Of a stretch of 64,000 bases of DNA, positions 49,198 through 60,163 are shown one piece after another. Source of the DNA: Azospirillum thermophilum. Its GTDB lineage: Bacteria > Pseudomonadota > Alphaproteobacteria > Azospirillales > Azospirillaceae. Positions within the stretch are counted from its first letter, which is position 1. Every line of letters starts with the position of its first letter. The stretch spans positions 2,123,501 through 2,187,500 of the forward strand of contig NZ_CP029353.1 in assembly GCF_003130795.1 (NCBI RefSeq), written 5' to 3'. The position numbers were made by a program, and so were the translations under genes. A model generated the notes under the pieces. It did no database searches. It was not told the origin of the DNA and worked only from the letters and a program-made list of their open reading frames with translations.

Positions 49198-51012
49198 ATG
49201 CCCCGCCCCACCCGCTTGCACCGTTCCGCCCTCGCCGCCGCCTGCGCCCTGCCGCTGCTGGCCGGCACCCCGGCACTGGCGATGGAGCTGTTCGGCGAGC
49301 AGTTCCGCACCGTCGACGACGTCCTGGCCTACAACCGCGGCACCGGCCTGCGCTTCCTCGACCGGCAGGGGCGCTTCCTCGGCTCCGCCGGCGAGGCCCA
49401 TGGCGATACGGTGCGGCTGGAGGCGCTGCCGCGCCACCTGATCCAGGCGCTGATCGCCAAGGAGGACCGCCGCTTCCTGGAGCATGACGGGGTCGACTAT
49501 CACGGCGTCGCCCGCGCGCTGGCGGTGGCGGTGACCTCCGGCCGGTTCAGCCAGGGCGGCAGCACGCTGACCCAGCAGACGATGAAGATCATCTTCCTCG
49601 GCGACTATGGCCGCTGGACGCGCAAGGCCTACGAGCTGTACAGCGCCGGCGACTTCGAGGAGAAGGTCGGCAAGCGCAATATCCTCTACCTCTACCTGAA
49701 CCGTGCCTATTTCGGCTCCGGCGCCTATGGCGTGGACGCGGCGGCCCGGGTCTATTTCGGCAAGCCGGCGGCCCGGCTGACGCTGAAGGAATCGGCCATG
49801 CTGGTCGGGCTGCTGCCCGCGCCCTCGCGCCTCAACCCCTTCGCCGACCCGGTGCGGGCGGAACGGAAGGCCGAGCTGGTGCTGGACGCCATGGCGGAGG
49901 CCGGCTTCGTCACCCGCCGCGAGGCCGAGCAGGCCAAGCGCCAGAACCCCATGCTGGCGACCGTCAACCGGACGGCGGCGCTGACCACCGGCCATGTCCG
50001 CGGCACGCTGAAGGCGCGCTTCGACCGCTTCGCCGCCGGCCATTATGCCGGGGACGGACAGCCCCAGGGCACCTACACCGTGCGCACCACGCTGGACCGC
50101 GACCTGCAGGCCGCGGCGGTGCGGACCGTGGAGCGCGTGATGACGCGGCGGGGCAAGGCGCTGGAGGGGGTGGAGGTGGCGCTGGTGGCGCTGGACGGCG
50201 CCGGCGAGGTGCGCGCCATGGTCGGCGGCCGGGACAGCGCCGCGCGCAGCGACCATTTCAACCGGGCGGTCCAGGCCCGGCGCCAGCCCGGCTCGGCCTT
50301 CAAGCTGTTCGTCTATCTCGCGGCGCTGGAGCGCGGGCTGACCCCGGCCTCGTCGATCGACGCCTCGCGCGTCACCTATGCCGACGGGCGCAGCGTGCGG
50401 AACTTCGACGGCCGCTATCCCGACCGGCTGACTCTGGCCGAGGCCTTCGCCCACTCCTCCAACACCGCGGCGGTCCGCCTCGCCCAGGGCCATGGCGAGG
50501 AGGTGGCGGAGGTCGCCCGGCGGCTCGGCATCTCCACCCCGCCGGCCAGCGGGCCGGGGCTGGCGCTGGGGGCCGGCGAGACGACGCTGATCGAGCTGAC
50601 GCAGGCCTATGCCGCGGTCGCCAGCGGCGGACTGCGGGTGGAGGCCCATGCCTTCCAGCGGATCACCGACCCGCGCGGACGCGAGGTCTACAGCTACGGC
50701 ACCCGCGAGCAGCCGAGGGTGCTGGCGCCGCAGACCGTGACGGCGATGAAGGGGCTGCTGGCCGACGTGCTGAGCGACGGCACCGGCCGCAATGCCCGCA
50801 TCACGGGCGCCCGGCTCAACGGGGCGGCCGGCGGCAAGACCGGCACGACCAACGACTTCCGCGACGCGCTGTTCGTCGGCTATGCCGGCGGCCTGACCGT
50901 CGGCGTCTGGGTCGGCAAGGACGACAACACGCCGATGAAGGGGGTCACCGGCGGCTCGGTCCCCGCCGAGATCTGGCGCGGCGTCATGACCGAGGCGGTT
51001 CGGCGGCGCTGA
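49198..51012 (+). CDS. Class A penicillin-binding protein
   Basis: 604 residues, bifunctional. GT51 domain with the catalytic Glu in [17 protein letters not shown] near residue 95 and [16 protein letters not shown]; transpeptidase with SAFK (active-site Ser in [11 protein letters not shown]), SSN ([11 protein letters not shown]) and KTGTT near residue 550. The start at 49198 gives an N-terminal stretch [18 protein letters not shown] that looks like a cleavable signal peptide rather than the usual uncleaved anchor. The region between domains is short. Polymerises and cross-links peptidoglycan in the periplasm. Confidence 0.92.
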   Translation: MPRPTRLHRSALAAACALPLLAGTPALAMELFGEQFRTVDDVLAYNRGTGLRFLDRQGRFLGSAGEAHGDTVRLEALPRHLIQALIAKEDRRFLEHDGVDYHGVARALAVAVTSGRFSQGGSTLTQQTMKIIFLGDYGRWTRKAYELYSAGDFEEKVGKRNILYLYLNRAYFGSGAYGVDAAARVYFGKPAARLTLKESAMLVGLLPAPSRLNPFADPVRAERKAELVLDAMAEAGFVTRREAEQAKRQNPMLATVNRTAALTTGHVRGTLKARFDRFAAGHYAGDGQPQGTYTVRTTLDRDLQAAAVRTVERVMTRRGKALEGVEVALVALDGAGEVRAMVGGRDSAARSDHFNRAVQARRQPGSAFKLFVYLAALERGLTPASSIDASRVTYADGRSVRNFDGRYPDRLTLAEAFAHSSNTAAVRLAQGHGEEVAEVARRLGISTPPASGPGLALGAGETTLIELTQAYAAVASGGLRVEAHAFQRITDPRGREVYSYGTREQPRVLAPQTVTAMKGLLADVLSDGTGRNARITGARLNGAAGGKTGTTNDFRDALFVGYAGGLTVGVWVGKDDNTPMKGVTGGSVPAEIWRGVMTEAVRRR

Positions 51013-51032
51013 CCGCCGGACGCAGGCGGCCA

Positions 51033-51060
51033 GACGCAAAGGGCCGGACGCAAAGGGCCG
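51033..51060 (+). repeat. Two copies of a 14-bp unit after the PBP gene
   Basis: GACGCAAAGGGCCG occurs twice in direct tandem and is followed by a partial third GACG. It lies in the short gap between the PBP and the transporter gene. Confidence 0.8.
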
Positions 51061-51129
51061 GACGGGCTGGACCCGGGGCGCCCGCTTCCCCATAGTTGAT
51101 CAGCTTCGCGACGGGGGAGGATCGACCGC

Positions 51130-52816
51130 ATGAGACAGCGTCTGGCCGCATTGACCATAACCGCAGCGCTGCTCCTTCCCGCCTTCCTCCTGTCCAAGCC
51201 CGCCGCCGCGCAGAGCGGGAAGAAGGACGAGCTGGTCATCGGCCTGTCGCAGTTCCCGGCGAGCTGGCATCCCGCCATCGATTCCATGGCGGCGCGCAGC
51301 TACATCCTGGGCATGGCGCGCCGGCCCTTCACGGCCTACGACGTGAACTGGTCGCTGACCTGCCTGCTCTGCACCGAGCTGCCCTCGATCGAGAAGGGCA
51401 CCGCCGCCTACGAGGACCGGCCGGACGGCACGCGCGGCATCAAGGTCACCTACACCATCAACCCCAAGGCGAGCTGGGGCGACGGCACGCCGGTGACGAC
51501 GAAGGACGTGCTGTTCTCCTGGGAGGTCGGCAGGCACCCGCAGAGCGGCTACACCAACGGCGACCTGTTCAGCCGCGACATCGTCGGCATCGACGCGGCG
51601 GACGACCGGACCTTCACCGTCCATCGCTCCCGCGCGGTGTGCAGCTACCGCGAGATCAACGATTTCGAGCTGCTGCCGGCCCATCTGGAGGAGCCGGTCT
51701 TCCGGGCCGATCCCGCCAACTACCGCACCCGCTCCAGGTTCGAGACGGACACCACCAATCCCGGCCTCTATTACGGCCCCTACCGCATCACCCAGGTGGA
51801 GCCGGGAAGCCACGTGGTGCTGGAACAGAACCCCGCCTGGTGGGGACCGAAGCCAGCCTTCCGGCGTGTCGTCGTCCGCGTGATCGAGAACACCGCGGCG
51901 CTGGAGGCCAACCTGCTGGCCGGCCAGATCGACATGGTGCCCGGGGAGGCCGGCTTCCCGCTCGACCAGGCGCTGGCGCTGGAGAAGAAGGCCGGCAGCC
52001 GCTTCAGGACGCTCTACAAGCCCGGCCTCTACCTGGAGCATGTCGAGCTGAACCTGGACAACCCGATCCTGAAGGACCTCCGGGTGCGGCAGGCGCTCCT
52101 GCTGTCCATCGACCGGGAGGGGATCGCGAAGAAGCTCTACGAGGGGCGGCAGCCGGTCGCCCACAACGAGATCAGCCCGCTCGACCGCGTCCATGTGCCG
52201 GGCTACCGCACCTACGGCTACGACCCGGCGGCGGCGGCGAAGCTGCTGGACGAGGCCGGCTGGACCGACCGGCGCGGCGGCTACCGCCACAACGCCAAGG
52301 GCGAGCGGCTGGCGCTGGAGTTCATGACCACCGCCGGCAACCGCTCGCGCGAGCTGCTGCAGCAGGTGCTGCAGGCGCAGTGGAAGCAGGCCGGCATCGA
52401 GGTGCGCATCGTCAACGAGCCGGCGCGCGTGTTCTTCGGCGAGTCGCTGGACAAGCGCCGCTTCAAGGCGATGGCGCTGTTCGCCTGGGTCAGCCCGCCG
52501 GAGAACATCCCGCGCCTGCTGTTCCATTCCACCCAGGTGCCCTCCGACGCCAACGGCTGGTCCGGGCAGAACTACGCCAACTACGCCAACCCGGAGATGG
52601 ACAGGCTGCTCGACGCGCTGGAGACCACCTGCGAACCGGAGGCCAACCGCGCCCTGTGGGCAAGCTGCAGGCGCTCTATGCGAGGAGCTGCCGAACCTGC
52701 CCCTCTATTTCCGCGCCGAGCCGACCGTCCTGCCGCCCTGGCTGGAGGGGGTGGAGCCGACCGGCCACCTCGACTCCCCGACCTTCTGGATCGAGAGCTG
52801 GACGCCGAAGGGGTGA
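51130..52816 (+). pseudogene. Peptide ABC transporter substrate-binding protein, two frameshifts
   Basis: Signal peptide LTITAALLLPAFLLSKPAAA, then a family 5 (DppA/OppA-like) solute-binding protein: ASWGDGTPVTTKDVLFSWE near 118, NPAWWGPKPAFRRVV, LRVRQALLLSIDREGIAKKL. The last 55 residues are split by two missing bases, near 52660 (TGGGC-AAG, giving AKLQALYA) and near 52681 (then EELPNLPLYFRAEPTVLPPW), ending at TGA 52814-52816 with FWIESWTPKG. About 561 residues when repaired. A periplasmic peptide or nickel/opine binder; ligand unknown. Confidence 0.85.
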
Positions 52817-52826
52817 GGCGCGCGGC

Positions 52827-53788
<962 letters not shown>

Positions 53789-53792
<4 letters not shown>

Positions 53793-54671
53793 GCGCGCTT
53801 CACCGCTTCCTGCGCAACCCGCTGGCGGTGGCCAGCGCCATGCTGCTGCTGGCCCTGGCGGCGGCCTCGCTGTCCGCCCGCTGGTCGGGGCGTGGCTGGA
53901 CGCCGACCCCACCGCGGTCAGCCTGCTCGACCGGTTCGAGCCGCCCTCGGCCGCCCATCCGCTCGGCACCGACGAGCTGGGGCGCGACGTGCTGGTCCGG
54001 CTGCTCTATGGCGGACAGGTGTCGCTGTTCGTCGGGGTGGCGGCGGCGGTCGCCTGCGCGCTGATCGGCACGGCGGTCGGCCTCGTCTCCGGCTATGCCG
54101 GCGGACGCCTCGACGACCTGCTGATGCGGCTGACCGACGCGCTGATCGCCCTGCCGCTGCTGCCGCTGCTGATCGTGCTGGGCGCCATCGACCCGACACG
54201 GCTCGGCCTGCCGGCGGACCTCGTGGGATCGGAGAATGCCAGCCTGCTGCGCATCGTGGCGCTGGTGGCGCTGTTCGGCTGGACGACGGTGGCGCGGCTG
54301 GTGCGCGGCGCCACCCTGTCGGCGCGGCGGCGCGACTATGCCCGCGCCGCGGTGGCGCTGGGGGCGAGCGGCCGGCGGATCATGCTGACCCACATCCTGC
54401 CCAACGTCGCCGGGCCGGCGGTGGTGGCGACGACGCTGACGGTCGGCAACACCATCCTGCTGGAGTCGGTGCTGAGCTTCCTCGGCCTCGGCATCCAGCC
54501 GCCGCTGCCCTCCTGGGGCAACATGCTGACCAACGCGCAGGAGCTGGTGAGCGCCGCCCCGCTGCTGGCGGTGTGGCCGGGCTGCTGATCTTCCTGACGG
54601 TGGTGGCGGTCAACCTGCTGGGCGACGGGCTGCAGGACGCGCTCGACGCGCGGGTGACGCTGCGGCGGTGA
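53789..54671 (+). pseudogene. Peptide ABC transporter permease (DppC type), two frameshifts
   Basis: MSALHRFLRNPLAVASAML starts the gene, but at 53877-53879 one C is missing (CCC for CCCC); repair gives SAPLVGAWLDADPTAVSLLD and a full permease core HPLGTDELGRDVLVRLLYGG through LTHILPNVAGPAVV. A second missing G at 54579-54581 hides the last helix, which reads LLIFLTVVAVNLLGDGLQDA and stops at 54671. Repaired length about 294 residues. No ATP-binding subunit follows, so the importer is incomplete locally. Confidence 0.88.
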
Positions 54672-54749
54672 ACGGACGGCTTGACGGTCGTAGGGATTTC
54701 GTGACTGTGGCGGTAGTCCGTCTTATGGATGCCCCCTCATGGATGTCCC

Positions 54750-54964
54750 ATGATCACGAGCAGACTCTCCGGCAAAGCCCGAACAACCATTCCGTTGGCC
54801 GTCCGCCGTGCGCTCGGCCTGCGGGGCGGAGACGAGATCGCCTACAACATCGAGGTGGCCGCGTCGTGCTGACGAAGGCCTCTTCGGAACAGGCACATGA
54901 TCCCTTCCGCTGCTTCATGGAATGGAACAGCGAAGCGGATCAGCAAGCCTACGCCAACCTTTGA
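54750..54964 (+). pseudogene. PrlF/AbrB-type antitoxin gene, one frameshift
   Basis: MITSRLSGKARTTIPLAVRR leads into ALGLRGGDEIAYNIE, the swapped-hairpin AbrB domain of PrlF-like antitoxins. A missing base near 54855 hides the rest, GRVVLTKASSEQAHDPFRCF to the stop at 54964; repaired length about 71 residues. PrlF antitoxins usually neutralise a YhaV toxin; none is next to it (the next gene is on the minus strand). An orphan or remnant is likely. Confidence 0.75.
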
Positions 54965-55046
54965 TCGAGGCTATGGCAACAGGACCCAGGCCCGTTGACA
55001 GCCGACCCACGGCCGCTCCTGACCGGGCGGATGGCCGGCGGGCGGC

Positions 55047-55516
55047 CTACTTTTCGCGCTGGAACTTCGGCGCGCCGTCCGTCTTGGGCAGGAGGCGCAC
55101 GGCGTAGGGGCTGGTGCGGACGAGGGCGACGACCTGGGCGGGGCCGGGAACCTGCTCGCGGTAGCCGATGACGAGGTCGCCGCCCTGGACCTGCGCGCGG
55201 TCGATCGACACGGCATAGCCGGCGGTGTCGCGCGGCCCCATGAAGACCGCCACCGCCATGCGGTCGGACGGCAGGGAGGACGGCGCCTCCTGCCCGACGC
55301 GCGCCCACAGCTCCGTCCAGTCGCCGGGGTGCGGGCGACGACATAGGCGCGCTCGGCCGCCTGGCTGTGCTCGCCCGACCAGTAGGTGCCGGGCGCGGCG
55401 TCGGCCGGCAGCAGGTTGCCTCCCCCCGCCCGGTCCGCAGACGTCGTCTGACAGGCGGTCGCCAGGAACAGGGCGGCGCCGAGGGCAAGCAGCGGAGCGA
55501 CGGGGAGGCGCGGCAT
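55047..55516 (-). pseudogene. Lipoprotein with PrcB-type C-terminal domain, one frameshift
   Basis: MPRLPVAPLLALGAALFLAT leads to a lipobox (ATAC), then QTTSADRAGGGNLLPADAAP. At 55326-55329 a missing base (GGGG on the plus strand) shifts frame; the second frame continues GDWTELWARVGQEAPSSLPS and ends RTSPYAVRLLPKTDGAPKFQ. The AVAVFMGPRDTAGYAVSIDR segment resembles the PrcB_C domain. Repaired length about 156 residues, outer-membrane or periplasmic lipoprotein. Role unknown. Confidence 0.75.
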
Positions 55517-55521
55517 CGGGA

Positions 55522-56679
55522 TCAGGCTCTCCGGGGCAGGATGGTTTCGACCAGCGAGGCGAAATAGCTGGCGCCCGTGGCCAGGATCTCGTCGTTGAAA
55601 TCGTAGTTCGGGTTGTGCAGCCGGCAGGACGGCCCGCGGTGCCCGCCATGGCCGAGCCAGACATAGGCGCCCGGCCGCTCCTTCAGCATGTAGCCGAAAT
55701 CCTCCGCCGCCATGGTCGGGGCGGCGCCCAGACCACGTTGTCCTCCCCCACCACCCTGGCGGCCACCGCGGCGGCGACGCGCGCCTCCGGCTCGGTGTTG
55801 ACGGTCGGCGGATAGCCGGGGCGGTAGTCGAGCGCCGCCGTCGCGCCGAAGGCCGCGGCGGTGTTGGTGACGATGCGGTCGAACTGCTCGCGGATGCGGG
55901 CCTGCGTCTCCTCCGAGAAGGTGCGCACGGTGCCGCGCAGCACGGCGCTGTCGGGGATGACGTTGAAGGCCGTGCCCGCCTCGATGGAGAGACGACGGCG
56001 CTGTCGGCCGGGTTGGTGCCGCGGCTGATCAGGCTCTGCGCGGCGGTGACGATGTGGGCGGCGACCAGCACCGGGTCGACGCCGCGCGTGCGGCATGGCG
56101 GCATGCGCCCCCTGCCCGGCCACCGTGATCTCGAAATGGTCGGCGGCGGCCATCACCGGCCGGGATGCACGGCGATCCTGCCGGGCAGCTCCGGCCAGTT
56201 GTGCAGGCCGTAGACCTGCTCGCAGTCGAACCGCTCGAACAGCCCTTCCTCGATCATCCTGCGCCCGCCGGCCTGCCCCTCCTCGGCCGGCTGGAAGATG
56301 AAGTGGACGATGCCGTCGAAGTTGCGCGCTCCGCCAGATAGCGGGCGGCGCCCAGCAGGATGGTGGTGTGGCCGTCATGGCCGCAGGCGTGCATCTTGCC
56401 GGGATGGCGCGAGGCATGGTCGAAGTCGTTGGCCTCCGATGGCGAGCGCGTCCATGTCGGCGCGCAGGCCGATGGCGCGGGTGCCGCCGCCCTGCCCGCG
56501 CAAGGTGCCGACGACGCCGGTGCCGGCGATGCCGCGGTGGACCTCGATCCCGACCCGGCGAGCCTGGTCGCCACCAGCTCGGAAGTCCGGTGCTCCTCGT
56601 ACCCAGCTCCGGATGGGCATGATGTCGCGCACGCGGTCATGTCCGCCTGGAAGTCGGCGATTCGGTTGATGATGGGCAT
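55522..56679 (-). pseudogene. M20 amidohydrolase gene, many frameshifts
   Basis: Frame fragments assemble into an M20 (hippurate/N-acyl-amino-acid hydrolase) enzyme: [68 protein letters not shown] (metal-binding), MAAADHFEITVAGQGAHAAM, ARGVDPVLVAAHIVTAAQSL, FNVIPDSAVLRGTVRTFSEE and MAAEDFGYMLKERPGAYVWL to the end. I count about nine single-base losses in 1.16 kb (three within 56580-56640). Metal ligands are in the family positions. True decay is possible but the error pattern suggests poor sequence here. Confidence 0.8.
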
Positions 56680-56765
56680 GTCTCTAACGGTTTCGTTGCT
56701 GCCGGAACGGCATTTCGGGATTGGCCCGCGCGGGCGTCATTGGAATGAGTATGGCGTGCAACCGC

Positions 56766-57383
56766 CTATTCGGGAACCGCCATCCCCCGCTGCACCGCCG
56801 GCCGCGCCGCCACGAGGTCGTGCCAGCGCTTCCAGGTTGGGGAAGCGGTCGAGCAGCCCGCCGCCCGCCACCGCCGCCGCCGCGATGAAGGGGAAGCAGC
56901 GATGTCGGCGATGGAATAGGCGCCGGCCAGATACTCGACCTCGCCCAGCCGGTCGTCGAGCGCCGTGTAGCAGCGCATCAGCTCGCCCTTGAAGAGGTCG
57001 ATGGCGTAGGGGAACTTCTCCGGCGCCCGCATCGAGAAGCGCAGCATGTCGACCGAGGTGGGGCCGAGGTCGCTGATGCCCAGCATGAACCAGCTCAGGC
57101 CCTCCGCCCGCTCGTCCACATCCTCGGGGATCAGGCGGCCGGTGCGCTCGGCATAGTGCAGCATGATGGCGCCCGAACCGAACAGCCGGCGCCTCTTGCC
57201 GCCCGGCAGCTCTTCCAGGACCGCCGGCATCTTGCCGATGGGGCTCAGCGCCAGATAGTCCGGCAGCTTGTTGTCGCCGGCCACCAGATCGACCTTGTGC
57301 ACCTTGTAGCTCAGCCCCAGCTCCTCCAGCAGGATCGAGGCCTTGCGCCCGTTGGGCGATCCGAAGGTGTAGAGCGTGATCAT
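56766..57383 (-). CDS. Glutathione S-transferase family protein
   Basis: 205 residues. Thioredoxin-like N-terminal domain (MITLYTFGSPNGRKASILLEE, with SGAIMLHYAERTGRLIP), then the helical C-terminal domain. The last third is disturbed between ADIAASPSSRRRRWRAAGCS and KRWHDL: plausible family sequence (FPFIAAAAVAGGGLLDRFPN) exists in another frame over the same bases, so two compensating single-base errors near 56830-56900 are likely. GST-fold proteins conjugate glutathione or act as reductases; substrate unknown. A yghU-type link is possible. Confidence 0.82.
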   Translation of the reverse strand: MITLYTFGSPNGRKASILLEELGLSYKVHKVDLVAGDNKLPDYLALSPIGKMPAVLEELPGGKRRRLFGSGAIMLHYAERTGRLIPEDVDERAEGLSWFMLGISDLGPTSVDMLRFSMRAPEKFPYAIDLFKGELMRCYTALDDRLGEVEYLAGAYSIADIAASPSSRRRRWRAAGCSTASPTWKRWHDLVAARPAVQRGMAVPE

Positions 57384-57566
57384 CGCCAGTCCGTCACGTT
57401 GCCGCACCGCTGCGCGGTATCCGGACCCACTGTCGCCGATTTGTCAAAAGAAGGCCAGAGGGAGACCCGGTCGGGAGACCCGGCGGGGAGAGCCCGCGGA
57501 ACGGAGGAAGCCTCCCGCGGGTCCGGACCCGGGGGAGGCCTCCGTCACGGCGCAGGGCGGCGGGGG

Positions 57567-57872
57567 TTACCGCTCGGCGACCGACAGCGGGCCCTTGACG
57601 ACCGGCAGCAGGCCGAGCTGGCCGCGGGCATAGTTCAGGTGGGACAGCGCGCCCGCCTCCTTGCCCTCGCGGGCCAGGGACTCGGCGACCCCCAGGGAGA
57701 TGGTGGCCATGGTGCGCTGGGTGCGCTCGCTGTCCACGGAGGTGGCGGCGGCGGCGGCGGCCTTCGTCTCGGCCAGCAGGCCGTCGAGCGTCGCCGTCTC
57801 GGCGGCGAGCGCCGGGGCGGCGGCGAAGGCGGCGGCGGCAAGGGTCAGGGCGGCGACGGTGCGTGCGAACAT
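57567..57872 (-). CDS. Small exported protein
   Basis: 101 residues. Clear signal peptide (VAALTLAAAAFAAAPALAAE, cleavage after ALA), then a short helical mature part (TATLDGLLAETKAAAAAATS, SHLNYARGQLGLLPVVKGPL). AGGA lies before the ATG. Family not recognised. The gap 57384-57566 to the GST shows nothing further. Confidence 0.75.
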   Translation of the reverse strand: MFARTVAALTLAAAAFAAAPALAAETATLDGLLAETKAAAAAATSVDSERTQRTMATISLGVAESLAREGKEAGALSHLNYARGQLGLLPVVKGPLSVAER

Positions 57873-58132
57873 GGCTGTATCCTCTTGATCTTCGGGGAAA
57901 GCGCCTCCTGTCCCCGGACATCATGGCGTCCGACGGCGAAGCGGCTTCCGGTTGGTTCGATTTGTCTGCCGACGTCGGTGCGTCGGCGATGAACCCAGAT
58001 CTAGAGGTTCCAGGCGGCAGGATAAAGCCGGCAGGACGGAGAAGTTTATTCGTCCGATCACAACAATCGCAGCGGGGACCGGGCCGGCCGGCCCAGCTCC
58101 CGCTGCCTGCCCCGCCGCGCGGATGGAGACGG

Positions 58133-59524
58133 TCAGACGGCCCGGCTGTGCCGCCCGGCCCCGGTGGAGAGGTAGCTGTCGAAGCGGGCGGCGACGATGC
58201 GCATCAGCGGCCGGGCGGACTCCGGCACATGGACCCGCCGGCCTTCCACCACCGCCACGCCGTCGGCGACGAGATCCCCCATGGCCGCGAGCTCCGCATC
58301 GAACATCGCCGGGTCGCGGCCATGCTCCGCCGCGACGTCCCCGACGTCGACCGACAGGTCGCACATCAGCCGGACGATGATGTCGCGGCGCAGCCGGTCC
58401 TCGTCGTCGAGCGCGAAGCCCTTGCCGGTCGGCAGCTGGCCGGCGTCGATCGCCTTGGCATACTGGTCGAAGGGCACCGCGTTCTGCACATAGCCCTGCG
58501 GCAGGGCGCCGATGGCCGACGCGCCGAAGCCGAGCAGGACCTCCGCATCGTCGGTGGTGTAGCCCTGGAAGTTGCGGGCGAGGCGGCCTTCCGACTGCAG
58601 GACCGCCAGCTCGTCGTCCGGCCGGGCGAAATGGTCGAGCCCGATGGCCTCGTAGCCCGCCGCCGTCAGCGTGTCGGAAATGGCGGCGAACTGCTCCCAC
58701 CGGCCGAGCGTGTCGGCGAGCACCGACTCGTCGATCTTCTTCTGGTGGGTCTTCATCCAGGGGACATGGGCATAGCCGAAGACCGACAGCCGGTCGGGCT
58801 TCATCTCCAGCGCGATGGCGGCGGACCGGGTGACGCTCTCCACCGACTGGTGGGGCAGCCCGTACATCAGGTCCAGGTTCACGCTGGTGATGCCGGCGGC
58901 GGCCAGCCAGGCGAGCGCCCGCTCCGTCATCTCGCGCGGCTGGATGCGGTTGATCGCCTCCTGGACCGTCTGGTCGAAGTCCTGCACGCCGAGCGAGGCG
59001 CGGTTGACGCCGGAGCGGCCGAGCGCCCTGGCCATCGACTCGGTCAGGGTGCGGGGATCGATCTCCACCGCGATCTCCGCCTCCGGCACGACGTCGAAGC
59101 GCTGGCGCAGCAGCTCCATCAGCTCCTCGAAATCGTCGGGCACCATCATGGTCGGGGTGCCGCCGCCGAAATGGATGTGGCGCACCGTCAGCCGGCCGGG
59201 GATGCGGTCGGCGACCATCCCGATCTCGCGGCGCAGGTGGGCGAGATACTCGGCGATCGGGGCGTAGCGCGCGACGATCTTGGTGTGGCAGCCGCAGTAC
59301 CAGCACATCGACTGGCAGAAGGGCACATGCAGGTAGAGCGACCCGCTCTGCCCCGGAGCGATGGCGGCGAGCCACCCCTCGTACTGCCCGGGTCCCACGG
59401 CCGCCGAGAAGTGCGGCGCCGTCGGATAGCTGGTGTAGCGGGGCACCCGAAGCCCGTCATACTTGGCGAGCAGGGCGGCGTCGAGGGACCGGGCGGAAGC
59501 CGGACGGGGCGTGATCGCGTTCAT
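58133..59524 (-). CDS. hemN: Oxygen-independent coproporphyrinogen III oxidase
   Basis: 463 residues. Radical-SAM enzyme of anaerobic heme synthesis. The CxxxCxxC-C motif is HVPFCQSMCWYCGCHT near residues 67-82; HIHFGGGTPTMM, SLGVQDFDQTVQEAINRIQP and DLMYGLPHQSVESV are typical of true HemN (as opposed to HemW). An FNR/FixK box lies 36 bases upstream of the ATG, and no Shine-Dalgarno sequence intervenes. The 260-base gap 57873-58132 has no recognised gene. Confidence 0.95.
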   Translation of the reverse strand: MNAITPRPASARSLDAALLAKYDGLRVPRYTSYPTAPHFSAAVGPGQYEGWLAAIAPGQSGSLYLHVPFCQSMCWYCGCHTKIVARYAPIAEYLAHLRREIGMVADRIPGRLTVRHIHFGGGTPTMMVPDDFEELMELLRQRFDVVPEAEIAVEIDPRTLTESMARALGRSGVNRASLGVQDFDQTVQEAINRIQPREMTERALAWLAAAGITSVNLDLMYGLPHQSVESVTRSAAIALEMKPDRLSVFGYAHVPWMKTHQKKIDESVLADTLGRWEQFAAISDTLTAAGYEAIGLDHFARPDDELAVLQSEGRLARNFQGYTTDDAEVLLGFGASAIGALPQGYVQNAVPFDQYAKAIDAGQLPTGKGFALDDEDRLRRDIIVRLMCDLSVDVGDVAAEHGRDPAMFDAELAAMGDLVADGVAVVEGRRVHVPESARPLMRIVAARFDSYLSTGAGRHSRAV

Positions 59525-59559
59525 GGGCGGCAGAGTGCCGCACCCGCCGCGGGCTCTCC

Positions 59560-59573
59560 TTGATGCAGGTCAA
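59560..59573 (-). promoter_or_regulatory. FNR/FixK-type box upstream of hemN
   Basis: On the minus strand TTGAC-ctgc-ATCAA matches the FNR/FixK/FnrL consensus TTGAT-N4-ATCAA in 9 of 10 defined bases. Its centre is 42.5 bases before the hemN ATG, the spacing of a class II activator site if transcription starts near the ATG. This gives oxygen-limited activation of hemN, as in other alphaproteobacteria. Confidence 0.75.
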
Positions 59574-59602
59574 GCCTGGATGCCGGCGTTCCCCGTCCCG
59601 CC

Positions 59603-60031
59603 CTACCGCCGGCCGCCGGCCAGCCGCTGCTCCAGATGCTCGTGCAGCAGGTTCAGGTTCATGCGGTTGGCCTTGAAGCCGATGTCGAAGATCGTGCCGA
59701 GCACCGGGATGCTGCCGACCGCCCAGTCGACCGCGACGTTGAAGCCCATGCGGGCCAGCAGGCTCGCCGGCAGGCCGAAGCGGGCGGCCTCCAGGAGGAT
59801 GTAGGCGGAGACCGCCGCGGTCACGGTATCGCCGGCCACCGGGACGATGCTGGCGATCCCGTCGAGTCCGATGGGGATGCGGGTGCCGGGGATGTGCCAG
59901 CGGCTGTCCATCAGGCGGGCAAGACGGCGCAGCCGCTCCAGCCTCTGCAGGTCGATCCCGGCCTCCGGCGGTTCGGCGGAGGGAGCCGGCTGGCCGGTGA
60001 CGGGCGCGCGGCGCGTGCTGGTTGTATGCAT
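59603..60031 (-). CDS. DUF4112-family membrane protein
   Basis: 142 residues. The core RLARLMDSRWHIPGTRIPIG, GLDGIASIVPVAGDTVTAAV and VDWAVGSIPVLGTIFDIGFK matches DUF4112, with two hydrophobic segments probably dipping into the membrane. AGAGAGG lies upstream of ATG 60031. It sits between hemN and nhaA; function unknown. Confidence 0.85.
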   Translation of the reverse strand: MHTTSTRRAPVTGQPAPSAEPPEAGIDLQRLERLRRLARLMDSRWHIPGTRIPIGLDGIASIVPVAGDTVTAAVSAYILLEAARFGLPASLLARMGFNVAVDWAVGSIPVLGTIFDIGFKANRMNLNLLHEHLEQRLAGGRR

Positions 60032-60163
60032 GACGTCGGGCCTCTCTGCCGGAGGGTTGCCTTCAGATGGGGCGGATGGGGCTCCTGGTCTTCCGTTCAA
60101 CCGTCCAGGAGCGTTGCGGTTCCTCGCCCATGGCCGATTCTCCCGCCGATCCCGCGGGGGGCC

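Noticed and set aside
46042..51093. 1683-residue minus-strand frame
   Set aside because: Spans several unrelated plus-strand genes; no domain; high-GC artefact.
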